NCBI RefSeq assembly: GCF_017565705.1
Contig: NZ_JAGDYL010000020.1
Coordinates: 1 to 64,000, forward strand
DNA: 64,000 nucleotides
Direction: 5' to 3'
DNA from: Leucobacter ruminantium
GTDB lineage: Bacteria > Actinomycetota > Actinomycetes > Actinomycetales > Microbacteriaceae
In this document: in pieces, positions 16,263 through 22,314 of the stretch
How the letters are laid out: each line of letters begins with the position of its first letter
Numbering within the stretch: position 1 is the first letter of the stretch
Translations under genes and position numbers: made by a program
The notes under the pieces: generated by a model
Database searches by the model: none
The model's input: the letters and a program-made list of their open reading frames with translations, nothing else
What the model was told of the DNA's origin: nothing

Positions 16263-17383
16263 TGCTGCTGCTCCTTCTGCTGGGTGGGTGTCTCGGGGGC
16301 GGCGGTTTCCCAGCCTTCCCAGTCGGCGATTTGCTGGTTCGTGACGAAGCCGTGCTGCTTGCCGAGCGCATACGTGTCGAACCGGGTCTTCATGTCGGGC
16401 TTGGTCAGCTCGTCAAACTGGAACTTGACGGTCGTCCCGTGTGGGGTGACGTCGTCCATCGAGAGGCGCTCCTCGATCACGGTCGTGTAGGACGATAGGA
16501 ACTGGTCGATCAGCTCCTGATTCTTGGAGTGCCGGTTCTGGTAGGTGAGGCTGGCGCCCTCGAGCGGGATGTCGGCTGCCCAGGCGGGGAGGTTCGCATG
16601 TCGGGCGAGTTCCAGGTCGATGCGCTTACGGCCGTCGATGAGAAGGTTCTCGGGCTGGGTGCCGTGCACCTGGAGCTTCACCTCTTTCGAGGTGTACGCG
16701 ACGCCGTGCTTGCGACGGGCGGCGCGGTAGCGCTCGATGAGCTTGTCGATCTGTTCGTCGGTGATCGTGGTTCCCTCGTTGTGAAGCTCGACGGCCGGGA
16801 CCGGGTTCTCCTCGGCGAGGGCGGCGACGCGGTTGAGGACGAGAGCGCGGCGAATGGTGTCGGACGCCTCGGCGAGCAGGCCGCCGTCGAGGCCGTCGAA
16901 GCGGAGCGTGTCGGCGGGGTTGACGGGCTTACCCTTGACGGCGATGAGCTGGCCCTTGTCGTCCGTTTCGGCGTCGCCGTGCGGTACGGGCGTGAGTCGG
17001 TGCGGGAAACCGTAGCTGTTGCGCTCGGTCACGAGGGTGTAGGCGCAGGGGTAGAGGTACAGCTCGGTTGCGATCCATCCGATCGTGTTCGACCTCGGCA
17101 CCGAGGGGTCGGGCTGCACGATGATGTTGGGCTGGTTCTTGTGTCGGGCGCCGCTGCTGTCGAACGCGACGAGCGGGAGACGGGCGAGCGGTCCGACGAG
17201 CTGGCGCCGGCCTTTCGCGAGGACGGCGAGGCGGAGCGCGCGCGAGGCCGATACAGGGATCATGGACACGTCGCCGTAGAGTGCCGCCGCGGTGACCTCT
17301 TCGAGGATTCCGTCCTCAGCCCACGGCGATCGGATATCGGACGAGAAGCCGAGGGCCTGCCCGATGCGCTGCATGATTCCCAT
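16259..17383 (-). CDS. portal protein
   Basis: A 374-residue HK97-family-like portal with typical segments ASRALRLAVLAKGRRQLVGPLARLPLV (residues 46-72) and LLIDGRKRIDLELARHANLP, and a Gln-rich tail (TQQKEQQQ). It forms the dodecameric ring through which DNA enters and leaves the head. It is somewhat shorter than HK97 portals (about 420 residues), as in other compact phages. It overlaps the protease-capsid fusion by 4 bp. Confidence 0.8.
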   Translation of the reverse strand: MGIMQRIGQALGFSSDIRSPWAEDGILEEVTAAALYGDVSMIPVSASRALRLAVLAKGRRQLVGPLARLPLVAFDSSGARHKNQPNIIVQPDPSVPRSNTIGWIATELYLYPCAYTLVTERNSYGFPHRLTPVPHGDAETDDKGQLIAVKGKPVNPADTLRFDGLDGGLLAEASDTIRRALVLNRVAALAEENPVPAVELHNEGTTITDEQIDKLIERYRAARRKHGVAYTSKEVKLQVHGTQPENLLIDGRKRIDLELARHANLPAWAADIPLEGASLTYQNRHSKNQELIDQFLSSYTTVIEERLSMDDVTPHGTTVKFQFDELTKPDMKTRFDTYALGKQHGFVTNQQIADWEGWETAAPETPTQQKEQQQ

Positions 17384-17422
17384 GACTGCAAGGCTCAGGG
17401 CAGGCCCCCCACGGTCGGCGAA

Positions 17423-17635
17423 TCAGCGGCGCGTCGCGGCGGCGTTCCGGGCGCGTCGGCGCCATTCCCGGCGGGCGTGCGCGGCCTCTTGGGTGCCGGG
17501 GTGAGTGCGGTTCTCGTGCGCGACGGCGCTGTCGTGAGCGGCGGCGAGGTCGTCGGCGAACGCGTGCCAGACGGCGCAGTCCTGGCAGAACAGAATGATC
17601 GAGCTTGCGCTCTGGTCGATGGTGATTCGGGCCAC
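17423..17635 (-). CDS. small Cys/His protein between terminase and portal
   Basis: A 70-residue product starting 5 bp after the terminase stop. It contains C-x2-C (FCQDCAVWHAFADD) with nearby histidines (H24, H34, H40), suggesting a single metal-binding site, and a basic C-terminus (ARREWRRRARNAAATRR). Many small actinophages carry a gene of this type here; its role is unknown. Confidence 0.6.
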   Translation of the reverse strand: MARITIDQSASSIILFCQDCAVWHAFADDLAAAHDSAVAHENRTHPGTQEAAHARREWRRRARNAAATRR

Positions 17636-17639
17636 GGGC

Positions 17640-19097
17640 CTAGTCCTCTCCGAGGTAGATGTAAGGGGTTCCGAGCGGGTCGTCGCGGTGGTCGTATGCC
17701 CAGAGCGCGACCGCGACGGCGATGAGCGCGGCGATTGGCCCGGTCGAGTGCGCGCGGGAGAATCGCCACGAGTCGCCAGACGGTCGCAGAACGGCGTGCA
17801 TGACTGCCTGGGTGAAGGCGTCCGATCCGTCGTAGCGGAACGTCTGGTCGTCGCGCATGGCGGTGAGGAGCGCGATACAGGCGGTGCCGAAGTCGCGGGC
17901 GCCCGTCGTGTATACGTCGATGCCGTCTCGAACGAGTTGATCGGTGATCGCGCGGGTTTCGCCGCCGTCGTCGGCGGCGATCACGGCGGGCTCCAGCTCG
18001 GCGATCTGCTTGAGCAGCGGCACCAGCCAGACGGTGCCCGGTGCGGAGTGGATGATGTGGGCCTGTGGGTTGCCGGCGGCGTCGCGCCAGACGCCGTAGA
18101 CGGTTGCGGCGGTGCCGCCGGCGGCGACCTCGTAGCCGACGGCAATGTCTTTCCATGCGGGCGGATCGTCCCACGTCGTGACGAGGGTTCGGAGCGCTTC
18201 GGCTTCCACGATTGCGTTGACGGTTTCGGTCAGGCGGTTCATGTAGCCGCGCACGTACTCGCCGTAGGACAGCGAGGTCGAGGCGTCGGCGATGGTTTGC
18301 TCGCCAATTGTGTTGCCGAGCGCGGGGTGAAACTCCCACCAGGTGGCGGGGTCGAAGGGGTCGGCGCCGTCGGGCATCGACCACTCGAAGTACGCGACGC
18401 CCGGAGCGCCGGCGCGGCCGGCTTCGACCTCGGCGTTCATGAAGTCCGAGTCGCTGGTGCCCATGGTGGAGACGAGCCAGATTTGTGTGAGGCCCTGGAG
18501 CGTCGCCATTGCCGGCACCACGGCGCCCATGAGCGCTTCGCCGAGCACGCGGTCGTACTTCCAGAACTCGTCGTAGTCAACCATGAGCGGTGTCTCGCCG
18601 TGGAGCGCTGACGGGAGGGGCGAGAACCGGGTGAGGATCGACCCGTTGCCGATGCACGCCAGGCCCTCGGAGCCGGCAGAGAACCGCGGCTTGAACAGGG
18701 GCGCGATCGGCGATTCGACCACGCGGCCGATCATGTCGCGCATTCGCTTGCCGGCATCCTGCCCGGTCTGCGCGGTCGCGAATAGCTTGGCGTTGGGGCG
18801 GGTCATCATCCGGTGAACGCGAACCGGTGACATGAGGGTCGTCTTGCCCGACTGCCTCGGCACGGTGACGATGACCTTGTGATACCGGTAGCCGCGCCGG
18901 CCGAGGTGCCGGTCGCCTTCGGACTCGCCGGGGCCGATGATGCGGTACTCGGTCGCGCGGTCTACAACGAGTTGCTGCCAGGGCATCAGCTCGAAGCCGA
19001 GCAGCTTCGCGGTGCGCGCTATCTCGGCGCCCTCGCTGTGGTAGCTGTGGTCGCGCTCGGGGGCGTAGCGGGGTGCCGGCGCGTAGTCGAAGCTCAC
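17640..19097 (-). CDS. terminase large subunit
   Basis: A 485-residue packaging motor. Walker A is P80-RQSGKT (TVPRQSGKTTL), Walker B is LMVDYDEF at 171-178, followed by the nuclease half in which AVGYEVAAGG and AADDGGETRAI provide acidic residues of the RNase H-like site. It cuts and translocates phage DNA into the prohead through the portal. The start overlaps the small-subunit stop by 4 bp (ATGA). Confidence 0.9.
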   Translation of the reverse strand: MSFDYAPAPRYAPERDHSYHSEGAEIARTAKLLGFELMPWQQLVVDRATEYRIIGPGESEGDRHLGRRGYRYHKVIVTVPRQSGKTTLMSPVRVHRMMTRPNAKLFATAQTGQDAGKRMRDMIGRVVESPIAPLFKPRFSAGSEGLACIGNGSILTRFSPLPSALHGETPLMVDYDEFWKYDRVLGEALMGAVVPAMATLQGLTQIWLVSTMGTSDSDFMNAEVEAGRAGAPGVAYFEWSMPDGADPFDPATWWEFHPALGNTIGEQTIADASTSLSYGEYVRGYMNRLTETVNAIVEAEALRTLVTTWDDPPAWKDIAVGYEVAAGGTAATVYGVWRDAAGNPQAHIIHSAPGTVWLVPLLKQIAELEPAVIAADDGGETRAITDQLVRDGIDVYTTGARDFGTACIALLTAMRDDQTFRYDGSDAFTQAVMHAVLRPSGDSWRFSRAHSTGPIAALIAVAVALWAYDHRDDPLGTPYIYLGED

Positions 19098-19435
19098 CGC
19101 GTGGTCTCTTCCTCGGCTTCTGCGAGGATCGCGCGCACGGCGGCCTCGAACGTGTCGCCGGTCGCGGCCTCGGGCATCGGCAGCATCTCGAACACTTCTT
19201 TGAGTGCTCGGGAGAGGTTCGCCTGCCCTGATGCGGCGCCCTTGCCCTCCAGGCGGTCGATCTGGCGGGCGGTGACGATCGCGAGGGCGACTTGGCCGGC
19301 GTGGTGGTCTTGGATATAGCCCATCTCTCGCAACTTATCGATCTGTTTCGCGGTTTCCGTCTCGACATATCCGGGTTCGGAGTTGTCTCGGGCGGGTGGC
19401 TCGAAACCGGGGAGCATCGGCGTATTTTCTGACAT
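19094..19435 (-). CDS. terminase small subunit
   Basis: A 113-residue, mostly helical acidic protein (AKQIDKLREMGYIQDHHAGQVALAIVTARQIDRLEGKG) immediately before and overlapping the large subunit. This helical region with an ARQID-type turn is common in actinophage small terminases, which recognise the packaging site. Identification rests on both composition and synteny. Confidence 0.75.
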   Translation of the reverse strand: MSENTPMLPGFEPPARDNSEPGYVETETAKQIDKLREMGYIQDHHAGQVALAIVTARQIDRLEGKGAASGQANLSRALKEVFEMLPMPEAATGDTFEAAVRAILAEAEEETTR

Positions 19436-19518
19436 GGTTTCTTGTCTCGGTTCCGGGTTCTGATCTGGCTTTTTTTGTGTGTGGTTGGGGAGAAATGGAC
19501 GGGCTGGCGCGGGGCTCC

Positions 19519-19776
19519 CTAGGTGTCGGTCGTCTTAAAAAACGCGAGGCCGGACTCGATCTTGACTTCGACATCGCGGTTACCTCGTGACGAGTTGCAC
19601 GAGAGGTGAGCGGGTCGGCCGTTCGTGATGTCGTAGAGGTCGCCGCCCTTCGAGCGGGGCACGATGTGGTCGGCGGTGTCGGCTCCGTCGAGTCCGCATA
19701 GTCGACAGATCGTGCCGTAGGTTTCCAGCACCTCGGCCGTGTAGGCCTGAGCCCGGCGCCCTCCCCACTCAGCCAC
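19519..19776 (-). CDS. HNH endonuclease
   Basis: The GTG at 19776 (VAEWGGRRAQAY) was preferred over the longer frame; it overlaps a tiny upstream ORF. The product of about 85 residues has the core C-R-L-C followed by A-D-H-I-V-P-R-S-K-G-G and N-G-R-P-A-H-L-S-C-N, a standard zinc-bound HNH nuclease. HNH proteins beside terminase genes in HK97-like phages assist terminase cleavage during packaging. It lies 83 bp before the small terminase. Confidence 0.85.
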   Translation of the reverse strand: MAEWGGRRAQAYTAEVLETYGTICRLCGLDGADTADHIVPRSKGGDLYDITNGRPAHLSCNSSRGNRDVEVKIESGLAFFKTTDT

Positions 19777-19867
19777 GCCTACCCCACACGATGCGGACCA
19801 CAGCGAGCAGGCCGGCACCGAGCACGATGCACGAGCCGAGCCCGGTGTCGGTCAGCAGGGTCAGCAT
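19769..19867 (-). CDS. 32-aa single-pass membrane peptide
   Basis: ATG 19867 to TGA 19769-19771. It overlaps the end of the upstream gene by 7 bp and the HNH GTG start by 8 bp. The peptide is one hydrophobic helix (SCIVLGAGLLAVVRIVW) with a basic end (GRRG). Its overlaps on both sides and clear membrane character support it as a real small gene, but no homologue is recognised. Confidence 0.4.
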   Translation of the reverse strand: MLTLLTDTGLGSCIVLGAGLLAVVRIVWGRRG

Positions 19868-20097
19868 GTGGTCGCCCTCTGCTCGCGTGCGGCAGCGCGG
19901 CGACGGTGCTGCACGTCTGCGTGGCGACGGTGCTGCACGTCTGCGCGGGTGCCGTGTCGGATGAGCGCGATCATGTCACCCGACACGGGGTACTCGCCCA
20001 GTCGGCCCAGCATCGCGTGCATCTCCACCAGCATCTCGGGGTCCTCGTGGGCGTGGATCACCGCGCAGAGGTCGGCGTGGGCGGCGTAGGCGCTCAT
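19861..20097 (-). CDS. hypothetical prophage protein with 8-residue tandem repeat
   Basis: A 78-residue protein (MSAYAAHADLCAVIHAHEDPEM...) whose C-terminal half contains a near-perfect tandem duplication ADVQHRRH/ADVQHRRR, matching two 24-bp direct repeats in the DNA. Overlaps the preceding gene by 4 bp (ATGA at 20094-20097). His- and Arg-rich; no family recognised. It belongs to the run of small genes between immunity region and packaging genes. Confidence 0.55.
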   Translation of the reverse strand: MSAYAAHADLCAVIHAHEDPEMLVEMHAMLGRLGEYPVSGDMIALIRHGTRADVQHRRHADVQHRRRAAAREQRATTC

Positions 20098-20357
20098 CCG
20101 ACGCGCCTGTCGCGTGCGCGGCGCGGGATGGTCGCGCCTGCGGGCTTGGCCTCGGCGAGCATGTCGGCGTAGCGCGGGTGCAAGCGCGCCTTGCGCGTGG
20201 CGTACACTGGGGCGACGCGTCCGCGTGCGCCGAGCATGGAGCGCGGTGTGACGGCCACGTGTGGCCAGTGCCCGTGCTTGTCGGCGTAGGCTCGGGCGTC
20301 GGTCTGATCCACGGCGATGATGATGTCAACGGCGCGGGCCTGAGTGCGCTTGGTCAT
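20094..20357 (-). CDS. hypothetical prophage protein
   Basis: An 87-residue basic protein (MTKRTQARAVDIIIAVDQTDARAYADKHGHWPHVAV...) overlapping both neighbours by 4 bp, so part of one translational unit. The N-terminal 60 residues have an alpha/beta pattern; the C-terminus is Arg-rich. No recognised domain. Confidence 0.55.
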   Translation of the reverse strand: MTKRTQARAVDIIIAVDQTDARAYADKHGHWPHVAVTPRSMLGARGRVAPVYATRKARLHPRYADMLAEAKPAGATIPRRARDRRVG

Positions 20358-20779
20358 GCGGGTTCTCCCAGGGTGTAGATATCGGTGATGGTGTCGGGCT
20401 CGTGGTCGAGCAGGCCGTAAGCCTCCTCTGGGCTGACCTGGTCTCGGAACTCACAGTCGGGGGTGTAGCGGTGCGGGCCGAGGTCTCGGCACCCGCCACA
20501 GCGACCCGTGGCGCGCTCCTCGGCGGCGAGCTTCGCGGCCTTGGCCTTGTGTCGGCTGCTGCGGCTCGCGTGCACCTCGGCCATGAGTTCGGCGTCGAGG
20601 TCGGCCCAGAGCACGCGGGCGAGCTGCACGGCCTCGGCGTGTGAGGGTGCGATGCCGGCGGCGCCGATGCCGGCTGAGGTGTCCTCGTCGTCGTAGGCGG
20701 TGACGCCGGCGCTCCAGCCTGGCGCGAGGTTGCCGGCGACGCGGATGCGCTGCACGTGGGCGTGGAGCTTGAGAGTCAT
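20354..20779 (-). CDS. hypothetical prophage protein with Cys/His cluster
   Basis: The start ATG 20779 has AAAGG upstream. The 141-residue product has a strand-rich N-terminus (TLKLHAHVQRIRVAGNL), a helical middle with KAKAAKLAAEERATG, and a metal-binding-like cluster CGGCRDLGPHRYTPDC (about residues 96-111). The C-terminus is acidic. No known family; an early gene of the phage. Confidence 0.55.
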   Translation of the reverse strand: MTLKLHAHVQRIRVAGNLAPGWSAGVTAYDDEDTSAGIGAAGIAPSHAEAVQLARVLWADLDAELMAEVHASRSSRHKAKAAKLAAEERATGRCGGCRDLGPHRYTPDCEFRDQVSPEEAYGLLDHEPDTITDIYTLGEPA

Positions 20780-20809
20780 CGGGGTGCCTTTCGTCGGTAC
20801 TCTGTGGGG

Positions 20810-20968
20810 ATGGAGAACATTCCCCCGGTATTGGTTCTGTCGATCACGTTCGGTCTGTTCGGCTCGATCGTGAGTTTCTGGATTCTGTGGGCGGTGATTC
20901 GTGGGGCGGTGCTGTCGGCTCTGCGGAAGCACTCGGAGGAGCAGCGGGGCTCGGGATACCGGGGCTAG
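20810..20968 (+). CDS. 52-aa membrane protein, opposite strand, possibly leaderless
   Basis: ATG 20810 to TAG 20966-20968. One strongly hydrophobic segment ([26 protein letters not shown], read here in part) is followed by a charged tail ([11 protein letters not shown]). It runs against all neighbouring prophage genes. No ribosome site precedes it, but TACTCT at 20798-20803 could serve as a -10 for a leaderless transcript starting near the ATG. It ends 4 bp into the convergent gene at 20965. A lysogeny-expressed membrane protein, for example for superinfection exclusion, is one possibility. Confidence 0.5.
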
Positions 20969-21213
20969 ACGTTCATGGCGTCGATGCCGCAGTAGAGGCA
21001 GACTGTGGCGCGAGCGGGGATCATGTGGCCGTGATCGTCGCGGCGGGATCGCTCACAGTGCGTGGCTTCGAGCCATGCAACTTCGGCGTCCTCGGTGGGG
21101 GTGCGGTCGCGGCGGGGTTCGTTGATCGAGCGGCGGGGGCTTGCGGTTCGGATTGCTTCGCGGGCGAGCTTCTGCGCTCGGGCGATGCTGCCGTAGCGGC
21201 TGTTGGTGCTCAT
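20965..21213 (-). CDS. 82-aa hypothetical prophage protein
   Basis: ATG 21213 with AAAGGAG 8 nt upstream. The product is basic at first ([25 protein letters not shown]...) and ends with [24 protein letters not shown], giving three cysteines and two histidines that could bind a metal. It is the first leftward gene after the 365-bp region downstream of the HTH gene. Function unknown. Confidence 0.55.
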
Positions 21214-21578
21214 CGGGGGCGGCTCCTTTCGTGCTGCTCGATGGTGGGAGGGGTGAGGGCAGGGGGCGAGAGTTTGGCCCCCTCCTAGCCGCGAAAATGC
21301 GGCTCTGGAGGGCGCGTGCTGCTCGACGGAGCCGAGAGGGTCGGTTGGTCGGTCGCACGGCACGCCCATTGCGGGCGTCAGTGACGGGCCCCTCGCAGGG
21401 GGCGGCTGCTGGGTGCGTGCTCGGTCGGTCCTGCCATGAACGAGCGCCTGCGAGGTCGGTTCTAGCGACTTGGTGCGCGGTAGCTTCCCGCGTGTCTCCC
21501 ATGGGTGGCCTGGGTAGCGTCGGCGTGTTCAGTTATCCCCGATCCGGTCGGGTGGCGGGCGTGCGATGGGTCGGCGCG
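21214..21578. other. prophage intergenic region without a convincing gene
   Basis: A 365-bp stretch between the leftward HTH gene and the leftward small early genes. Open frames here lack ribosome sites and would collide with the next start. A short hairpin AGCCGCGAAAATGCGGCT lies at about 21286-21303. It may hold an early promoter leader or a packaging (cos) site, but nothing in the sequence decides this. Confidence 0.4.
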
Positions 21579-21794
21579 TCACTGGTCGGCCTCCGAGGGT
21601 TCGACGGGTGCGGCCAGGCGCTCGACCTCGGCGCGCACGTAGCGGCGATGCGTGCCGCCCGGCTTGCTCACAGTCAGCTCGCCGCGATCAGCAAGACGGG
21701 CGAGCCACGTCGGGGTAAGGCCGCTGATAGCCGACGCCTCCCCCGGCGTCAGCGTCTCCGCTTCCGTCGTGTTTGGTTCATTCCGTTTTGCCAT
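21579..21794 (-). CDS. MerR/AlpA-type HTH protein (Cro- or Xis-like)
   Basis: A 71-residue protein with the helix-turn-helix TPGEASAISGLTPTWLARLADRGEL (residues 16-40) and the wing pattern GGTHRRYVRAEVERL. It is transcribed divergently from the repressor, the position of cro or excisionase in compact temperate phages. A TAGTAT -10-like box at 21808-21803 (- strand), only 8 nt from the ATG, suggests a nearly leaderless transcript. It is likely the early lytic regulator or the directionality factor. Confidence 0.75.
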   Translation of the reverse strand: MAKRNEPNTTEAETLTPGEASAISGLTPTWLARLADRGELTVSKPGGTHRRYVRAEVERLAAPVEPSEADQ

Positions 21795-21815
21795 GGTTCG
21801 AGATACTACATGGCA
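21789..21815. promoter_or_regulatory. candidate operator in divergent immunity region
   Basis: The inverted repeat TGCCATG (21789-21795) / CATGGCA (21809-21815) with a 13-bp spacer covers both the start codon and the -10-like box of the leftward HTH gene. A repressor bound here would block that promoter. No second copy was seen near the repressor promoter. Confidence 0.4.
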
Positions 21816-21848
21816 TTTCGTTTGGAATCGACCAGGGTGTTTTGTTTG

Positions 21849-21877
21849 TTGCGTTTAGTCTTGGATATCGCTAGCCT
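21849..21877 (+). promoter_or_regulatory. promoter of the phage repressor gene, leaderless-type
   Basis: TTGCGT at 21849-21854 and TAGCCT at 21872-21877 are separated by exactly 17 bp. The -10 ends 6 nt before the repressor ATG (21884) and no ribosome site is present, so the transcript is probably leaderless, as is common in actinobacteria and for phage repressors. Confidence 0.6.
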
Positions 21878-21883
21878 GGCATC

Positions 21884-22231
21884 ATGAGTACAGCTTGGAT
21901 CGCAGAGGACAGCGCCACCTCGCTCGATGAGGTCGTCGGGGAACGCGTGCACACCCTGTTGTGGCGCGGGAAGATATCGCAGACGACGTTCGCTAAGAAG
22001 CTCGGCCTCACGCAGCCCGGGCTCTCCAAGAAGCTGCGCGGCGAGCGGGGCTGGAGCCTAGAGGAAATCGCTTACACTGCCGACGCATTCGGCGTGTCGT
22101 TCGACTGGCTGTTCGGGAAAACAGAAGATCCCCGTCCGGTGGGACCGAGCGGGGATCGTATTGAGGTTGTGGATCCTGGGAGAATCGAACTCCCGACATC
22201 CTGCTTGCAAAGCAGGCGCTCTACCAACTGA
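21884..22231 (+). CDS. phage repressor (Cro/CI-type HTH), lysogen form
   Basis: The 115-residue protein carries a Cro/C1-type helix-turn-helix at about residues 31-52 (SQTTFAKKLGLTQPGLSKKL) and a helical continuation to about residue 80. The att core begins at codon 96, so residues 96-109 are encoded by tRNA-derived core and the last six (SRRSTN) by host tRNA-Ala sequence. In the excised phage the frame would run on past Q109 for 16 residues (TGWLAPVTPLRGEVSA) to 125 residues. Integration therefore changes the C-terminus. It is divergent from the HTH gene at 21794 and probably maintains lysogeny. Confidence 0.85.
   Translation: MSTAWIAEDSATSLDEVVGERVHTLLWRGKISQTTFAKKLGLTQPGLSKKLRGERGWSLEEIAYTADAFGVSFDWLFGKTEDPRPVGPSGDRIEVVDPGRIELPTSCLQSRRSTN
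22169..22211. repeat. att core, right copy (attR), inside tRNA-Ala and repressor 3' end
   Basis: 43 bp identical to 6579-6621. It covers the 3' half of tRNA-Ala(TGC), including the anticodon (22207-22209 on the + strand), so integration preserves a full tRNA. The same bases code for the C-terminal part of the repressor on the opposite strand. Confidence 0.95.
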
Positions 22232-22242
22232 GCTAAGGACCC
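22170..22242 (-). tRNA. tRNA-Ala (anticodon TGC)
   Basis: The - strand reads GGGTCCTTAGCTCAGTTGG... with a 7-bp acceptor stem (GGGTCCT/AGGATCC with one G-T), a standard D-arm, anticodon loop CTTTGCAAA giving TGC, and a T-arm with GTTCGATTC. CCA is not encoded. Its 3' half is the attachment site of prophage B and, through the 6579 copy, of element A. Confidence 0.95.
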
Positions 22243-22314
22243 GGAGCGCGACCCGAGGGTGCTGCGCAACAGCATCAAGCTTAGGGATCGACCCCCTCGA
22301 GCGCAAATCCCGCT

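Larger units (their letters stand above)
6579..22211. mobile_element. small tailed prophage integrated in tRNA-Ala
   Basis: The segment is bounded by perfect 43-bp direct repeats, giving a unit of 15,590 bp with one att copy. It contains an integrase, a lysis cassette, tail genes, a protease-capsid fusion, portal, large and small terminase, HNH nuclease, small early genes, a divergent HTH pair and a repressor. No polymerase, primase or helicase gene is visible, so genome replication must depend on the host. No interrupted gene was found in it, so it may be inducible. It is very small for a complete tailed phage. Confidence 0.9.

Noticed and set aside
19905-19952. Two 24-bp repeats as a start of a CRISPR array
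   Set aside because: They are directly adjacent without spacers, in frame, and only two; they are a codon-level tandem duplication in a small gene.
21053-21502. A 149-codon leftward frame in the prophage early region
   Set aside because: It overlaps the well-supported gene at 20965-21213 in another frame and has no ribosome site.
22169-22231. Repressor C-terminus as a conserved protein domain
   Set aside because: The residues after V96 are tRNA-Ala antisense sequence, a common annotation artefact; here it is meaningful only as the att junction.
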